Origin: Dolomedes plantarius
Taxonomy: Eukaryota; Arthropoda; Arachnida; Araneae; Dolomedidae
NCBI GenBank assembly: GCA_907164885.2
Contig: OU015500.1
Span: 56,657,257-56,721,256, forward strand
Length of the DNA stretch: 64,000 nt
Direction: 5' to 3'
Shown: positions 45,487-55,604 of the stretch, in pieces
Position numbering within the stretch: position 1 is the first letter of the stretch
Layout of the letters: each line of letters begins with the position of its first letter
Position numbers and translations under genes: made by a program
Notes under the pieces: generated by a model
Databases searched by the model: none
What the model saw: only the letters and a program-made list of their open reading frames with translations
Told to the model about the DNA's origin: nothing

Positions 45487-47382
45487 ACTCTAGGATAGAT
45501 GGCCAGTCTAAATATTTCCAAAACTTGATCATCGGGGAAATTTAAACATTTTTCGGAGGAAATGTTCAACGAGTTCATTCATTGCGAGGTACAGCTGTGT
45601 TTTTCGATTATAAAAAGTAAGTGAAATTTTAATGTTTGTTTAATTTAGTGGTTGAACATTTTTGTTGAGTTAGATATCTGATGTTTTGCAATACGTGCGT
45701 TACATTTTTTTTTAAATTTGTGGACTTCTAAGGCACGTATATAATCCAATCTTTGCTTCTAAGCCTAAAACAAAGACGTACAATGGCGGAGTGAAGATTT
45801 AAATTGGGTGGCCATCTGTCGTTCAATTTCAGGATAGAAGGCCACATAAAATCGAGGAGAGATGACCACCTTTAACCAACATTTCGAAATTATACGGAGA
45901 GAATTTTAGCTAAATATAATCATCTATATTTAAAATATTTTATAACTTTTATGTTTATAATTATATTAATGTATATAATTGTTTCAATTTTAACTAATAT
46001 AAATATTTCAATAATAATAATTATAATATAATATGCCGAGCGATGTTTTTTCCAGTTTTTCAAGACGACGAATAAATACATAAGAAACCTTATTAAAACC
46101 AAAGAGTCAAAATGATTTGTCTAAGGCAATAGAGGCTGTGCAAACTAGATCATATTGGTAAAAGGAGAGTCTGTAGCGTTTCACATTCCACTCAAGACTT
46201 TGGAGCGCCGATTGAATACCAGTAATTCCAATAAAGGCAGCATGGGTCCTGGTCTGATGTATGGAAAAGAAAACGAATAACCGTTAGTAAAATACATTAA
46301 ACGAATGCAGAAAAATGAATTCCCATTTACTCGAGATTATGTGAGAATTCTTACTTTTGAATTCGCGAGAAAACTGGAATTAAAGCACCGTTTTGATGAT
46401 ACAAGTGAAAAGGCTGGGTATGTTTGGCTAAGTCTATTCTGTTGTTCGAAGTAACTTCGAAACGCCAGCTGCGGAACCGAATAGAAATGCAAACACTGAA
46501 ATAGGATATTTTGAACCCCGACCGAACACATCAAAAACACCTGATGGAACTGCTCCATAAACAACAAAAGTACTTTATGATATTGCACAAGTTCCTAATG
46601 TAACCATGACAAAAACAGTTAGAAAATGTACCAAATAGGTAGCTATGCTTTTGATATCAACAGAAAATTTTAACAAACTTCGGAAACTTTCATCCCATAA
46701 ACAGATAAAGTTGATAAATAAGCTTAAAATCGGTAAAAAGTCTAAAATAAACGCGAGAAAAAACAAAAACGTGACACTTCAGTAAAGAAGAAGATAAATG
46801 CATTTGAAATTAACAGATTCTACAGATTCCGAATGAATAGAATTTGATGAGGATCACTGTGTTGGTTGTGGAAAAGAATACTATACCACAACCAAAAAGG
46901 ATGACTGGATAAAATGCATAATGTGCCTGAAGTGGTTCCATAAAAGGTGTACAAACTATCAAGAGCTTTGCCAAAAATGTGGTAAAAGTTTACGAAAACT
47001 GAAAGGTTGAAATTATACTTCAAATATTGTTTATTCGAATTTTATTCAGTCATTTTTAGTGATATAATTGCATCTTTACGAATTGCTATATGTTTTTCAT
47101 GATTAAATATATGGAATGTGTTGTTTTTTTGCTATTTTAACATCACATTTTCTTTCTTGTATTGGATGGCCATCTCTCCTCGGCTTGAAGGAGAGATGGC
47201 CATCTGCCATTTTAATTTCAAACTGTGTTTTCTACTTTTTGTTCTAAATGTTTATTACTTTTTGCCCAAAATATGACTAGTATATAAGAATTTTAAATAT
47301 GCATAAATATTTCTCGTGTTTGCATTCTAAGAATTTTTATTTCAATCTTTAAAAACTATGGCCATTTATACTAGAGTTACCA
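45482..47382 (+). mobile_element. pogo-like element with internal deletion
   Basis: Left end gggtaactctaggatagatg and right end (inverted) tggtaactctagtataaatg define imperfect TIRs of about 25 bases. Copies of the gatggcca motif recur near both ends (about 45808, 45832, 47166, 47199). A degraded coding region (46050-47010) lies between. TA tracts flank both sides, so the duplication is ambiguous. Confidence 0.72.
46050..47010 (+). pseudogene. pogo-like (HTH-psq/jerky type) transposase, DDE core lost
   Basis: N-terminal blocks: NDLSKAIEAVQTRSY, HSTQDFGAPIEY/TLERRLNTSNSNKGSMGPGL, then YIKRMQKNEFPFTRDYVRIL and TFEFARKLELKHRFDDTSEK. This is the psq-type DNA-binding and CENPB-like region. C-terminal blocks: EIGYFEPRPNTSKTPDGTAP, KTVRKCTK, and a final CVGCGKEYYTTTKKDDWIKC with IMCLKWFHKRC and CQKCGKSL. 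The C-x2-C...C-x2-C-x4-H-x2-C pattern is the PHD-like zinc tail found in some pogo-like transposases. The catalytic DDE region expected between them is absent, and several stops and shifts occur. Confidence 0.7.
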
Positions 47383-47383
47383 T

Positions 47384-47384
<1 letters not shown>

Positions 47385-47466
<82 letters not shown>
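47385..47466. repeat. (TA)n microsatellite
   Basis: TA tract sandwiched between the pogo-like element and the mariner foldback element. Confidence 0.95.
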
Positions 47467-47468
<2 letters not shown>

Positions 47469-48233
47469 AGGTGCACCCATAAAGTAACCGGACAATTTTT
47501 TATAAATAAGAAAAATATTACTCACCTTCAAATAAATTTATCCCCTTCAAAATAATCGCGAAAGGAGTCTATACAATTTTTCCAACGTTTCTTTAAGTCG
47601 TCGAAACACTGTCTATAGGCGTTGGAACTAACCGTTCGCAAAATACGCGTAACATTTGATTTAATACCCGAGACGTTTTCAAATCTCTGTTCTTTCATGG
47701 CCATCTTAAGCTTCGAAAAAAGGAAAAAAGTCAGCTGGCGATAAGTCGGGAGAATAGGGTGGGTGATTTATCACTGTAATTGAATGCTTAGCAAGATATT
47801 GATGCATAGATATTGTTGTATGGGGCCTAGCATTATCATGGAAAAGAAACCATTGCTCAGAATCAAACAGGTCCTTTCCTAACTCGCCTTATCCCATTTC
47901 TTAATCTAAAAAGCACCTCCATGTAAAAATACTGATTAATTATTAGATTTTAAGGAACAAATTAGTGGTGAATAAGTCCTTTGTAATCAAATAATGCAAA
48001 ATAAATGAAAGGACAGAGATTTAAAAACGTCTCGTCTATTAAATCAAATTTTTCGCGTATTTTGAGAACGGTTAGTTCCAACGCCTATAAACAGTGTTTC
48101 GATGACTTGAAGAAAGGTTGGAAAAATTGTATAGACTCCTTCGATTGTTTTGAAGGAGATAAATTTATTTGAGGGTGAGTAATATTTTTCTTATTTATAA
48201 AAAATTGTCCGGTTACTTTATGGGCGCACCTTG
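47467..48233. mobile_element. foldback mariner: two 3' ends in inverted orientation
   Basis: Ends caaggtgcacccataaagta (47467) and its inverse (to 48233) are flanked by TA at 47465-47466 and 48234-48235. The arms, about 230 bp each (47467-47696 and 48006-48233), both encode the C-terminal end of a mariner transposase, pointing towards the outer ends. The element thus consists of two 3' ends with no 5' end. The longer left copy reaches the second catalytic block (see 47528-47878). Confidence 0.85.
47528..47878 (-). pseudogene. mariner transposase (DD34D), C-terminal part
   Basis: Reads WFLFHDNARPHTTISMHQYL, INHPPYSPDLSPADFFPF, then after a shift GHERTEI/MKEQRFENV and a tail with RWKNCIDSF-like, DYFEGDKFI-stop at 47528-47530. 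I count 34 residues between D of HDNARPH and D of SPADFF, the mariner DD34D signature. The N-terminal half with the HTH and first D is missing. A second copy of only the last ~50 codons lies inverted on the plus strand at 48030-48172. Confidence 0.8.
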
Positions 48234-48236
48234 TAT

Positions 48237-48244
48237 ATATACAT
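48237..48244. repeat. 8 bp target-site duplication, left
   Basis: atatacat, identical to 51621-51628 after the right terminal repeat. The surrounding sequence is TA-rich, which weakens it a little. Confidence 0.6.
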
Positions 48245-48614
48245 TAGGGTGGGGTGAAAAAAATTATTTTTTTGTAATCAATTTCTAATAGCAAGGAAAA
48301 CTTGCGCATTGGCATCCTAATAAAGGAAAAAATTACATAAAAATATATAAATTGGATTTGAAATCGCGAAAGAGCCCTAAATTTTAGAAAAAAGAGGAAA
48401 ATCTGCACTTTTTAAAGACGTATAAAATTTTTTTAACAGTTTACTTTATTTCTAATAATGTAAAAACTACTCTTTGTAGTTTCCTAAATGCGTGAAAAAT
48501 ACTTTTGGACTCATTGCCGTTTATTTTAATTCGCGCAAAAAGCCTTAAAATACCATTATTTTGTAAAAACGTCATATTGCAGCTTTTCGCCCATTTCAGC
48601 ATGTTTTTCCTTTA
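48245..48614. repeat. long terminal inverted repeat, left
   Basis: Partner of 51253-51620. The inner edge reads ttcgcccatttcagcatgtt. Confidence 0.85.
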
Positions 48615-49919
48615 TGCTGAAATGACCCATGACTGACCATGTGGAAGTGGCTGCAAGTCGAGTCCCAACCATACCCTACCCCATCAACCAACCAATTGGG
48701 ATGTGATTACTTACACTGAAGTTCCTTAAAATTCTGACTTCGTATCAAACTTTGGCATCAAAGACCTTGATCCTAAAGTTGTCCGAATAAAACATTCTCG
48801 GTTTCAATGCCCGCAAACTTTTCCAGTGGCCTCTGTAACAAGTTTCACACATCTCTCTACCGACTGAGTGTGGCATGGAAATTTCAAATACTCAAATTTT
48901 GGCAGGGCTTTGTCTTTCAATAAAGTTGAAATGTGTTCTGTTGCCATATTTGACAACAATAGAGGTGGTGTCAGCTTACACTTTTGCAAGAAATAAGTTC
49001 AGTATAGTCTGTGGCTTGAAAATTAATTAAAGGAAGCTTGAAGGCTCTAACGTGACCTACTACTGGCGGCTCATTTCTGGCTTTCAGTATCCTCCTGTAG
49101 CCTAATTTTCGAATGTGTTGTCTCTCGTCCAATGTGGCCAATATCATATTCTCTGGATGGCAGAAGAACGAGTTTCTCTGAATGACCAGATCGATGATTT
49201 CTTTTATGTTGTCCGGGAAATGTCTTGTTGTTTGAATGACCTTTAGTATATACTTCGGACCGTCTTTCACAGTGTAATGCATCTTAATATAAACCAAATA
49301 GGAGCACAGGTCTTTACAATGTAATTTAAAAGTGTCTTCATTTCTCTTGTCGGACTAATTTGGGAAATATAAGGTCTTAATAGCCGATTAGCAGAGGTTA
49401 AACATCGGGAATGGCTGAGGGTTCCAGGATTTTTAACGGCTAATTCTGGATCACAGAGTTCAGTGAGGACTGCCTTAACAATGTCTAGAAGATACAGCTG
49501 ATCTTTACTGAGATCAGTTTTATTTACTGTGATGACAACTTCAGACTGAATCGGCACAAAATCAACAAGAGCATTTTTCTCACAGTTAGGCAGTTGCTTG
49601 CCAATTGGACCACTGAATGACGCTGGCCCAGTTTTTGTATCGTCTAAGTGTTCAAACAAATGTTTATATGGCAGTTCATTAAAGTGAAGCAAACAAATAA
49701 ACAACTGCAGTGGTCGCTGACACCAATGTTCTGTACAACACCACTTTTCCTACCGGTGTTGTGACTGTCCCATCACTTCCGATGGCTCCCACTGCACTCA
49801 TTTCAAAATTTTTCTTTTTCATGTAGTCGAAAATGCTTTCTGTAATATCATTACCAATTCCTGTTTTTGGTGTAACATGGCGAATGCATTGGCCACCAGG
49901 CGCACTAATCACGCTAATA

Positions 49920-50910
49920 CACTCATGGACAAAAAAATTAGCGCACCAAGAAATAATTGCGGGATAGTAACGAAACTTGCAATGAAGGTACATGTCGGGG
50001 AGATATACAAATGATTACAAATGCAGCGTGATTGCGCATTACGTATAGCTGGTAGAGGGCGTTGAACATCGTACTCTGTGGAGTATAAAACAGGTAACCA
50101 AACCCTGTTTGAGTGTGCTGAATCATTTACAAAGGAAGAGCTGACACAGACATGCCATTACGCCGTGTTCGAAGACAATATAAGCAGTTGTCACAGTTTG
50201 AGTGGGGGGGGGGGATAATCGTCGGGATGATGAAAGCTGGGTGGTCAGCTAGGCGAGTAGCTCGTCAATTAGACCGGTCTGATTGTGTTGTGAGGAGGTG
50301 TTGGGACCAGTGGACCCGAGAGATGTCATGTACACGAATACCGGGATCAGGATGCCCTCGACAGACCAGTCGTCGGGAAGACCGCCACATGGTAAGAAAT
50401 GCACGCGTACAGCCAACTGCTTCATCGGCCGCCATCCAGGCACAGGTAGCACCTTCACTAGGGTCCTCTGTGTCTTCTCGAACCACACGAAAGCGCCTGG
50501 CCGAAGGACAGTTGGTATCGTGGCGCCCATTACGTGTGCTGCCCTTGACGCCCACCCATCGACGCCTCCGTTTGGAGTTTTGCCACGCACGAGGAAACTG
50601 GACTGCAGCGGAATGGAACCAGGTCGTCTTTAGCGACGAATCCAGATTCAATCTCGGCAGTGATGACAATCGTATTCGTGTGTGGAGAGCCCGTGGTGAA
50701 TGCTTCAATCCTGCCTTTGCTGTACAGCGACACATCGCTCCCACAGCTGGTGTGATGGTATGGGGTGCCATTGCCTACAATACACGGTCACCCCTAGTAT
50801 TGTTCCGTGGCACCATGGCAGCCCAGCGGTATGTTCATGAAATCCTGCAACCACATGTGTTGCCACTCATTCAACGGGCGCTAATGCGCTAATTTTTTTG
50901 TCCATGAGTG
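49920..50910 (+). mobile_element. Tc1-type element, internal deletion derivative
   Basis: Perfect ~25 bp inverted ends starting cactcatggacaaaaaaatt and the inverse at 50886-50910, TA duplications at 49918-49919 and 50911-50912, 991 bp. The transposase gene keeps its start but loses its last third. The element sits inside the minus-strand gene 48726-51250. Confidence 0.93.
50152..50892 (+). pseudogene. Tc1 transposase, C-terminally truncated
   Basis: The 246-codon frame starts MPLRRVRRQYKQLSQFEWGG. HTH region: AGWSARRVARQLDRSDCVVR and SSRTTRKRLAEGQLVSWRPL. Core: first D in VVFSDESRFNL, followed by GVMVWGAIAYNTRSPLVLF and AAQRYVHEILQPHVLPLIQR. The frame then runs ALMR-stop straight into the right TIR. 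The second (QQDNARPH) and third (SPIE) catalytic blocks are deleted, so the protein cannot catalyse transposition but keeps its DNA-binding domain. A ten-base G-run near 50205 changes the family's FE-x-GRIIG motif to FEWGGGIIV. Confidence 0.9.
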
Positions 50911-51252
50911 TATGTTATTCTTCTTTTGTTACTCTGCTGTACATTTTAGCTCCTATTTTTGTTTTGTTAATTTATTATATTTATCTGCTGTCGAAGAAGA
51001 TTCCATTTACTTCTTTCAGCCGATGCTCTTTTTCCTTTATTGCTTTTCGAATCTTCACTTTTTTCCGTCAAATCTTACTTTTGTCAATCACTCGTGACAT
51101 ATCTGAATCAGAGATCATTCCAATATCATGCAGGACACCAGAAGCTATTGCTGCTGTGGCCCTGTCAGAAACACCGTAACTTTCCCTTAATAAGGAAGTA
51201 TACGACAACTTTGAACGCATTTGCGATGTAGAAGGCAATACCAAAATCATAG

Positions 51253-51620
51253 AAGAAAAACATGCTGAAATGGGCGAAGAGCTGCAATATGAGGTTTTTA
51301 CAAAAATAAATGGTAATTTAAGGCTTTTTGCGAGAATTCAAATGAACGCCAATGTGTCCAAAAGTATTTTTACCCCGTTTAGGTAACTACAAAGAGTAGT
51401 TTTTACACTACTAGAAATAAAGTAAACTATTAAAAAAATTTTATACGCCTTTAAAAAGTACAATTTTTTCTTTTTTTCTAAACTTTAGGGCTCTTGCGCG
51501 ATTTCAAAACTAATTTATATTTTTTATATTATTTTTCCCGTTACTAGGATGCCAATGCGCTAGTTTTCCGCACTATTAGAAATTTATTATAAAAAAATAT
51601 TTTTTTTTCGTCCCACACTA
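51253..51620. repeat. long terminal inverted repeat, right
   Basis: Partner of 48245-48614. The gene start (51250) lies at its inner edge, so the promoter is probably within this repeat. Confidence 0.85.
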
Positions 51621-51628
51621 ATATACAT
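51621..51628. repeat. 8 bp target-site duplication, right
   Basis: atatacat, same as 48237-48244. Confidence 0.6.
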
Positions 51629-51654
51629 ACATACAATGTATATCTTAAATAAAA

Positions 51655-51900
51655 TCTGTTCTCAGATGGCGAAATGTTATAAGGAACTTTTCTTAAAAAA
51701 GTTGATTTTTTCACATTAAGGGATCTCGTTCGCCAATATTTTATATTTATTGTAACTGCTGTAGGTTATAGCTACCTATTTTTCTGAAACATTTGTAGAA
51801 TGTTTGCTCATGTGAAGCAAATTACTGATTTTTCATGACAACTTGAATATTAGACTTGCTAACATGTAAATTTCTTATAACATTTCGCCATCTGAGCAGA
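51655..51900. mobile_element. MITE, 246 bp
   Basis: Terminal inverted repeats of about 27 bases (tctgttctcagatggcgaaa at 51655; tttcgccatctgagcaga to 51900) with few mismatches, non-coding interior. It lies 27 bases right of the 8 bp duplication of the preceding element. The superfamily is not clear. Confidence 0.8.
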
Positions 51901-52433
51901 AAAATATGGATTTCTGGTATATCATTGACAAAAGAAAATCCAGATTCTTTTATATAAACTTGTTTCTTAAATAATACCTCACACTTCGCGCCAAAAAAGG
52001 ATATTCGATGAGTACAGAGCTGATTGTAACACCGTAATAATCTATAATGCTGTCTGAATTTTATTGAAGTTCAGTAACATGTTATTTTCAAATAAGTTTC
52101 CGTATGAGAAAGCAGAGTAAACTAAGTGGAAAAATATTTTCGTACTCGATACAGATAGTTCACAGAGTCTTGGACTCAGGGAAAGCAGAAAATCAGTGAT
52201 TTAAGGATCACCGGATTTCGACATCGATCGAAGATTGGGATGTTGCTTAATACCGTGCGATAAATTTAAGTAGCCATTTATAAATGAAGAAAGATAGATA
52301 AATAAAACCTCTACTCTTTAAACTACACTCAAAATTTATTTATTTTTTTTATTTTTACTAGAAATTGAATTGTAAAAATGTTTTAAGAAGATAACAAATT
52401 TTACAAATCAGAGTAGCATATCTATATTTTGTA
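51901..52433. other. AT-rich intergenic stretch
   Basis: Nothing recognised. Confidence 0.4.
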
Positions 52434-52439
52434 CGCACA

Positions 52440-52536
<97 letters not shown>

Positions 52537-52571
52537 TTGTGTGTGTGTGTTTGTGTGTGTGTTTGTGTGGG
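52434..52571. repeat. (CA)n(TA)n(TG)n compound microsatellite
   Basis: CA block, TA block, then TG/TTTG block, forming a near-palindromic array. Confidence 0.95.
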
Positions 52572-52802
52572 TGTAAATAGTGAAAAATATCTTGCCGGCC
52601 ACCACTAGCAGGTTTATTTCCTTCAGAGCCGATTAAAGTCTTCTTAAAATCATGTCTAATTTCACCTAGTGTAGCAAAAAAAATGACAGTAACACCGTGA
52701 ATCAATCCAATCAATCTAATCCATGGAGGCGATTTTATAGGAGAAATCTCTCTTCAGCAGCCACCGCATAAAATATCCACATATTTTGGAATATATACAT
52801 AT

Positions 52803-52908
<106 letters not shown>

Positions 52909-53169
52909 CTCAAAAATTCATATAAATAGGAAAAATTATCCAATACTTCTCAAAATTGGTAGACATTCTTAAAAGGTTTTGCATTATTTTTAAGGTTTAT
53001 TTTTTAAATCTTAAGAAGATAACAAATTCAAATTAACAAAGATTTTTAAGGTTACTTTAAAGGTTTCGCAAAAAAAAAATTTAAATTAAAAAGAAATGCA
53101 CTTGGTAAAATTAGTCGCTACTATTCAAGAATTCAAAGGAATCAAAAGAAATTTTCATGTGATGGATTG

Positions 53170-54235
53170 CAACCTGGTGATAAGTGTATAAAGTTCAAAC
53201 AATTTATGATGACTTGAACAAAAATTTAATTCAGTTTGGATTATTTCACAATCTGCTTAGCATTTACGAATCAATGGTTCCTTATTACGTCCAACATTCT
53301 TCTAATGTGTTTATTCCGGGAAAACCAATTCGCTTTGGATTCAAAATCTGTAAGATTTGCGCTAATAATTGTTATCCGTATAAAAAGTAAATTTTTGCAG
53401 GAAAGCAGTCAAACGAAATAGCACCTCTTGGTACTAGGGTTTTAAATAATCTTCTGATAGTTGTTGCAAACCCTCTTCAAGTAGAAATATTTTTAATAAC
53501 TTTTTTACTACTAATGATTTTATGAAGGATCTTCCAAGTAGAAATATAAAAGCTATTGGAACTTTCCGAGAACATCGAATTAAAACAATCCGATTGATGC
53601 TTTTAGGAGACGAAAAAACTCGAAAGAGATTCCTTTGATTAACAAAGTTATGAATCGGTATTTTTTTGCCTCTGGAACGACAATTCTGCAGTGACAGTCT
53701 TAAAATTATTGCACACATCTCCCAATGTAGTCGACTAAAAGATATTCACGTAAAGATCAGAAGAAAGTGGACATACATAAACCAAATGTAATACATAAAC
53801 GTAATACTGGAATGGGTGGAGCTGACTTTCTAGATATAATGTTAGGCAGCTACTGTCACTCGCTTCGCAATAAGAAAAGGTGATAGAATTTATTTGATAA
53901 TTGATAATGCATTAAATATGGTGGTTGCCTCTGGTTGGCTTTTATGTTCAGCAACTCATGAAAAAAAAATACCTAGCTCATTCATCTAGAGTTTCGCCGA
54001 AAGGTTATAATCGCTCATCTAAGAATTGCACCATGAAACGATGGGCCTCAACCAGGACCCAAAGTTCTCCGCCCTTTATCACAGAGAAAGAGTGATGGCC
54101 ATTTCCTTGTGCAAACAACACAAGGTAGATGTGCACAGTGCACAGTAAATGTAAGATTAGCTTGCAATGAATTTAAGAAAAAATTGCATCAACATACTTT
54201 CCACTGTACCATCGAAAAAAGATATAAACATAAAT
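53170..54235 (+). pseudogene. piggyBac (PGBD-like) transposase remnant
   Basis: Blocks in order: YDDLNKNLIQFGLFHNLLSI, YESMVPYYVQHSSNVFIPGK with PIRFGFKI (first catalytic D of DE-MVPY is Y-E here), the K-S-NEIAPLGTRV block, NIKAIGTFREHRIK, then in shifted frame NDNSAVTVL and DIHKPNVIHKRNTGMGGADF with LDIMLGSYCHSLRNKK (third D present in GADF), ALNMVVASGWLLC, and a zinc tail TTQGRCAQCTVNVRLACNEF with LHQHTFHC. Many frameshifts and stops. No TTAA ends found. Its cysteine-rich tail is the best preserved one in the window. Confidence 0.78.
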
Positions 54236-54259
54236 TTTTTATATTTTGTTTAAGTAAAA

Positions 54260-55474
54260 GAAATTGTTTCCATTTAATTTATAAATTTTCAACTTAATTC
54301 ATACCCGCACTTAAATCTGAAAATTAATATTTCATCATCTTACAATTTTACTTATTATTTTATCTACTCATCAGTACATTTCAGTTTTGAATCCAGCGTA
54401 AAAGTATAGTCAGAAGTGGCCAATGTCTCCAATAGGGAACACCATGAAAATTTTATATAACATTTTCCCCCTTTAAATGACTAATATCCCTCCACTAAAG
54501 TATTAGAAGACAAAATATGAAAAAAATAATTTAAAATGTACTTGCATCTCAATTCGGCCTGTAAAATATTAAATTGTATTTATTTTTTATTCAGATGTAT
54601 ACTTTTAATTTGAATATTGCTATAATAATTTTCCTTTCTACGGATGAATACCCTAAAATTTAGATTTGAGATGATATATGAAAATAAAATCAAAATGAAG
54701 TTTTCTACGGGGACAGATATAAATAAAAGGATTCTGATGCGAAAAATGACCTATTTCCTGTATGTTCAAAGTACTTTTGATTCAATAGAAAAAAGAAAAA
54801 TAATTTTATTGGAAGCCATTTTCAGGATATTTACATTCATTTGCAGCGATGACTTGATTTCTCATACGAAATGTTTCAACCAATGGCATGGGATATTTAA
54901 GTAATGCATTTGCGACACTAAAGAATGCTGAGATTTTATTGTGACATACATATACGTTTCTGAACAAAACTAAAATGTTTAAAACTTCCTGGTTTGATGC
55001 AATGCATTTTCTGAAAGATAAAAAATGCACTGCTGGTATTCTATAAAATATATTTGTGCTTAGAGCACGTTGTTATGTTTTCTTATGGGCGTTCCTCAAC
55101 ATTTTTTCGCTAAATGTGTATTCTGATATGAAAACTACTTTCACGTTCTGCTTCGTCTCTAACAGGTAAAACGTTGATTTTAAAATATTTCGAAAGTCAT
55201 ATTGCCTTCGCTGTTGGTGCAATACGAAAATGTGTTTCTTTATCTGTGCTTAGAAAATATGTAAACTTTGATTATATGATATCATACACAAAAATCGTTT
55301 TTAGATGTAACAAGATTTTTTTGCACTGTTACACATATTGTTATATCAGTTGACAGTTGTCTATTCAACTAGATTTAACCTCTTTCATTGACAAAAAAAG
55401 ACTCTTTTATGAGATAAGTGTTGTTTTGTACGAACAAAATCTTAGTTTGCTCTGAGTAATCAAGAAAATTTTTT
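54260..55474. other. AT-rich intergenic stretch
   Basis: Short frames (54644-54904) are unconvincing. Nothing recognised. Confidence 0.4.
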
Positions 55475-55500
55475 CAAGTGTTATGAAAGCATAACACTTG
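55475..55500. repeat. perfect 11 bp hairpin, AAAG loop
   Basis: Arms caagtgttatg and cataacacttg around aaag, preceded by a T-run. Looks like a stable small hairpin but has no known context. Confidence 0.7.
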
Positions 55501-55604
55501 AGAGATAAGAGATCAGATTGAGATGACAAAATTTCATGTATTACCTTCCTGAAATGTAGTCTCCGTGAAGATCATTTAGTGAAGCTAATTTTTGCTGATA
55601 AGTA

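Larger units (their letters stand above)
48726..51250 (-). pseudogene. uncharacterised arthropod multicopy protein, candidate transposase
   Basis: From the 5' side: ESYGVSDRATAAIASGVLHD, SDMSRVIDKSKI, then (after the nested Tc1) CIRHVTPKTGIGNDITESIF, AVGAIGSDGTVTTP, RPLQLFICLLHFNELPYKHL, TGPASFSGPIGKQLPNCEKN, DLSKDQLYLLDIVKAVLTEL, NPGTLSHSRCLTSANRLLRP, VIQRNSFFCHPENMIL, RKLGYRRILKARN, FPCHTQSVERCVKLVTEATG and a tail to a TAA at 48726-48728 (LMPKFDTKSEF). I know this order from an abundant uncharacterised family in spiders, insects and Hydra. Stops (51068, 48804), frameshifts and the Tc1 break it. About 510 codons without the insertion. The D (GSDGT), C-x2-H (CLLHFNE), SR-[WC] and E (SVERC) order resembles hAT-type transposases; that function is inference. 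Confidence 0.75.
48245..51620 (-). mobile_element. candidate undescribed DNA transposon with ~370 bp TIRs
   Basis: The terminal repeats 48245-48614 and 51253-51620 are inverted copies along their whole length with perhaps 80-85% identity by eye. They share taatagcaaggaaaacttgc-type and gcgcattggcatccta blocks, agagccctaaa, aaaactactctttgtagtt, tacttttggac, aaaaagccttaaa, and tattgcagct-ttcgcccat. Ends are TAGGGTGGGG and TAGTGTGGGA, flanked by an identical 8 bp atatacat. The space between the TIRs is filled by one minus-strand gene (48726-51250). A Tc1 derivative sits inside at 49920-50910; without it the element is about 2.4 kb. Confidence 0.8.

Noticed and set aside
50249..50771. Open frames of 113-168 codons antisense to the Tc1 gene
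   Set aside because: Shadows caused by the higher GC content of the transposase gene.
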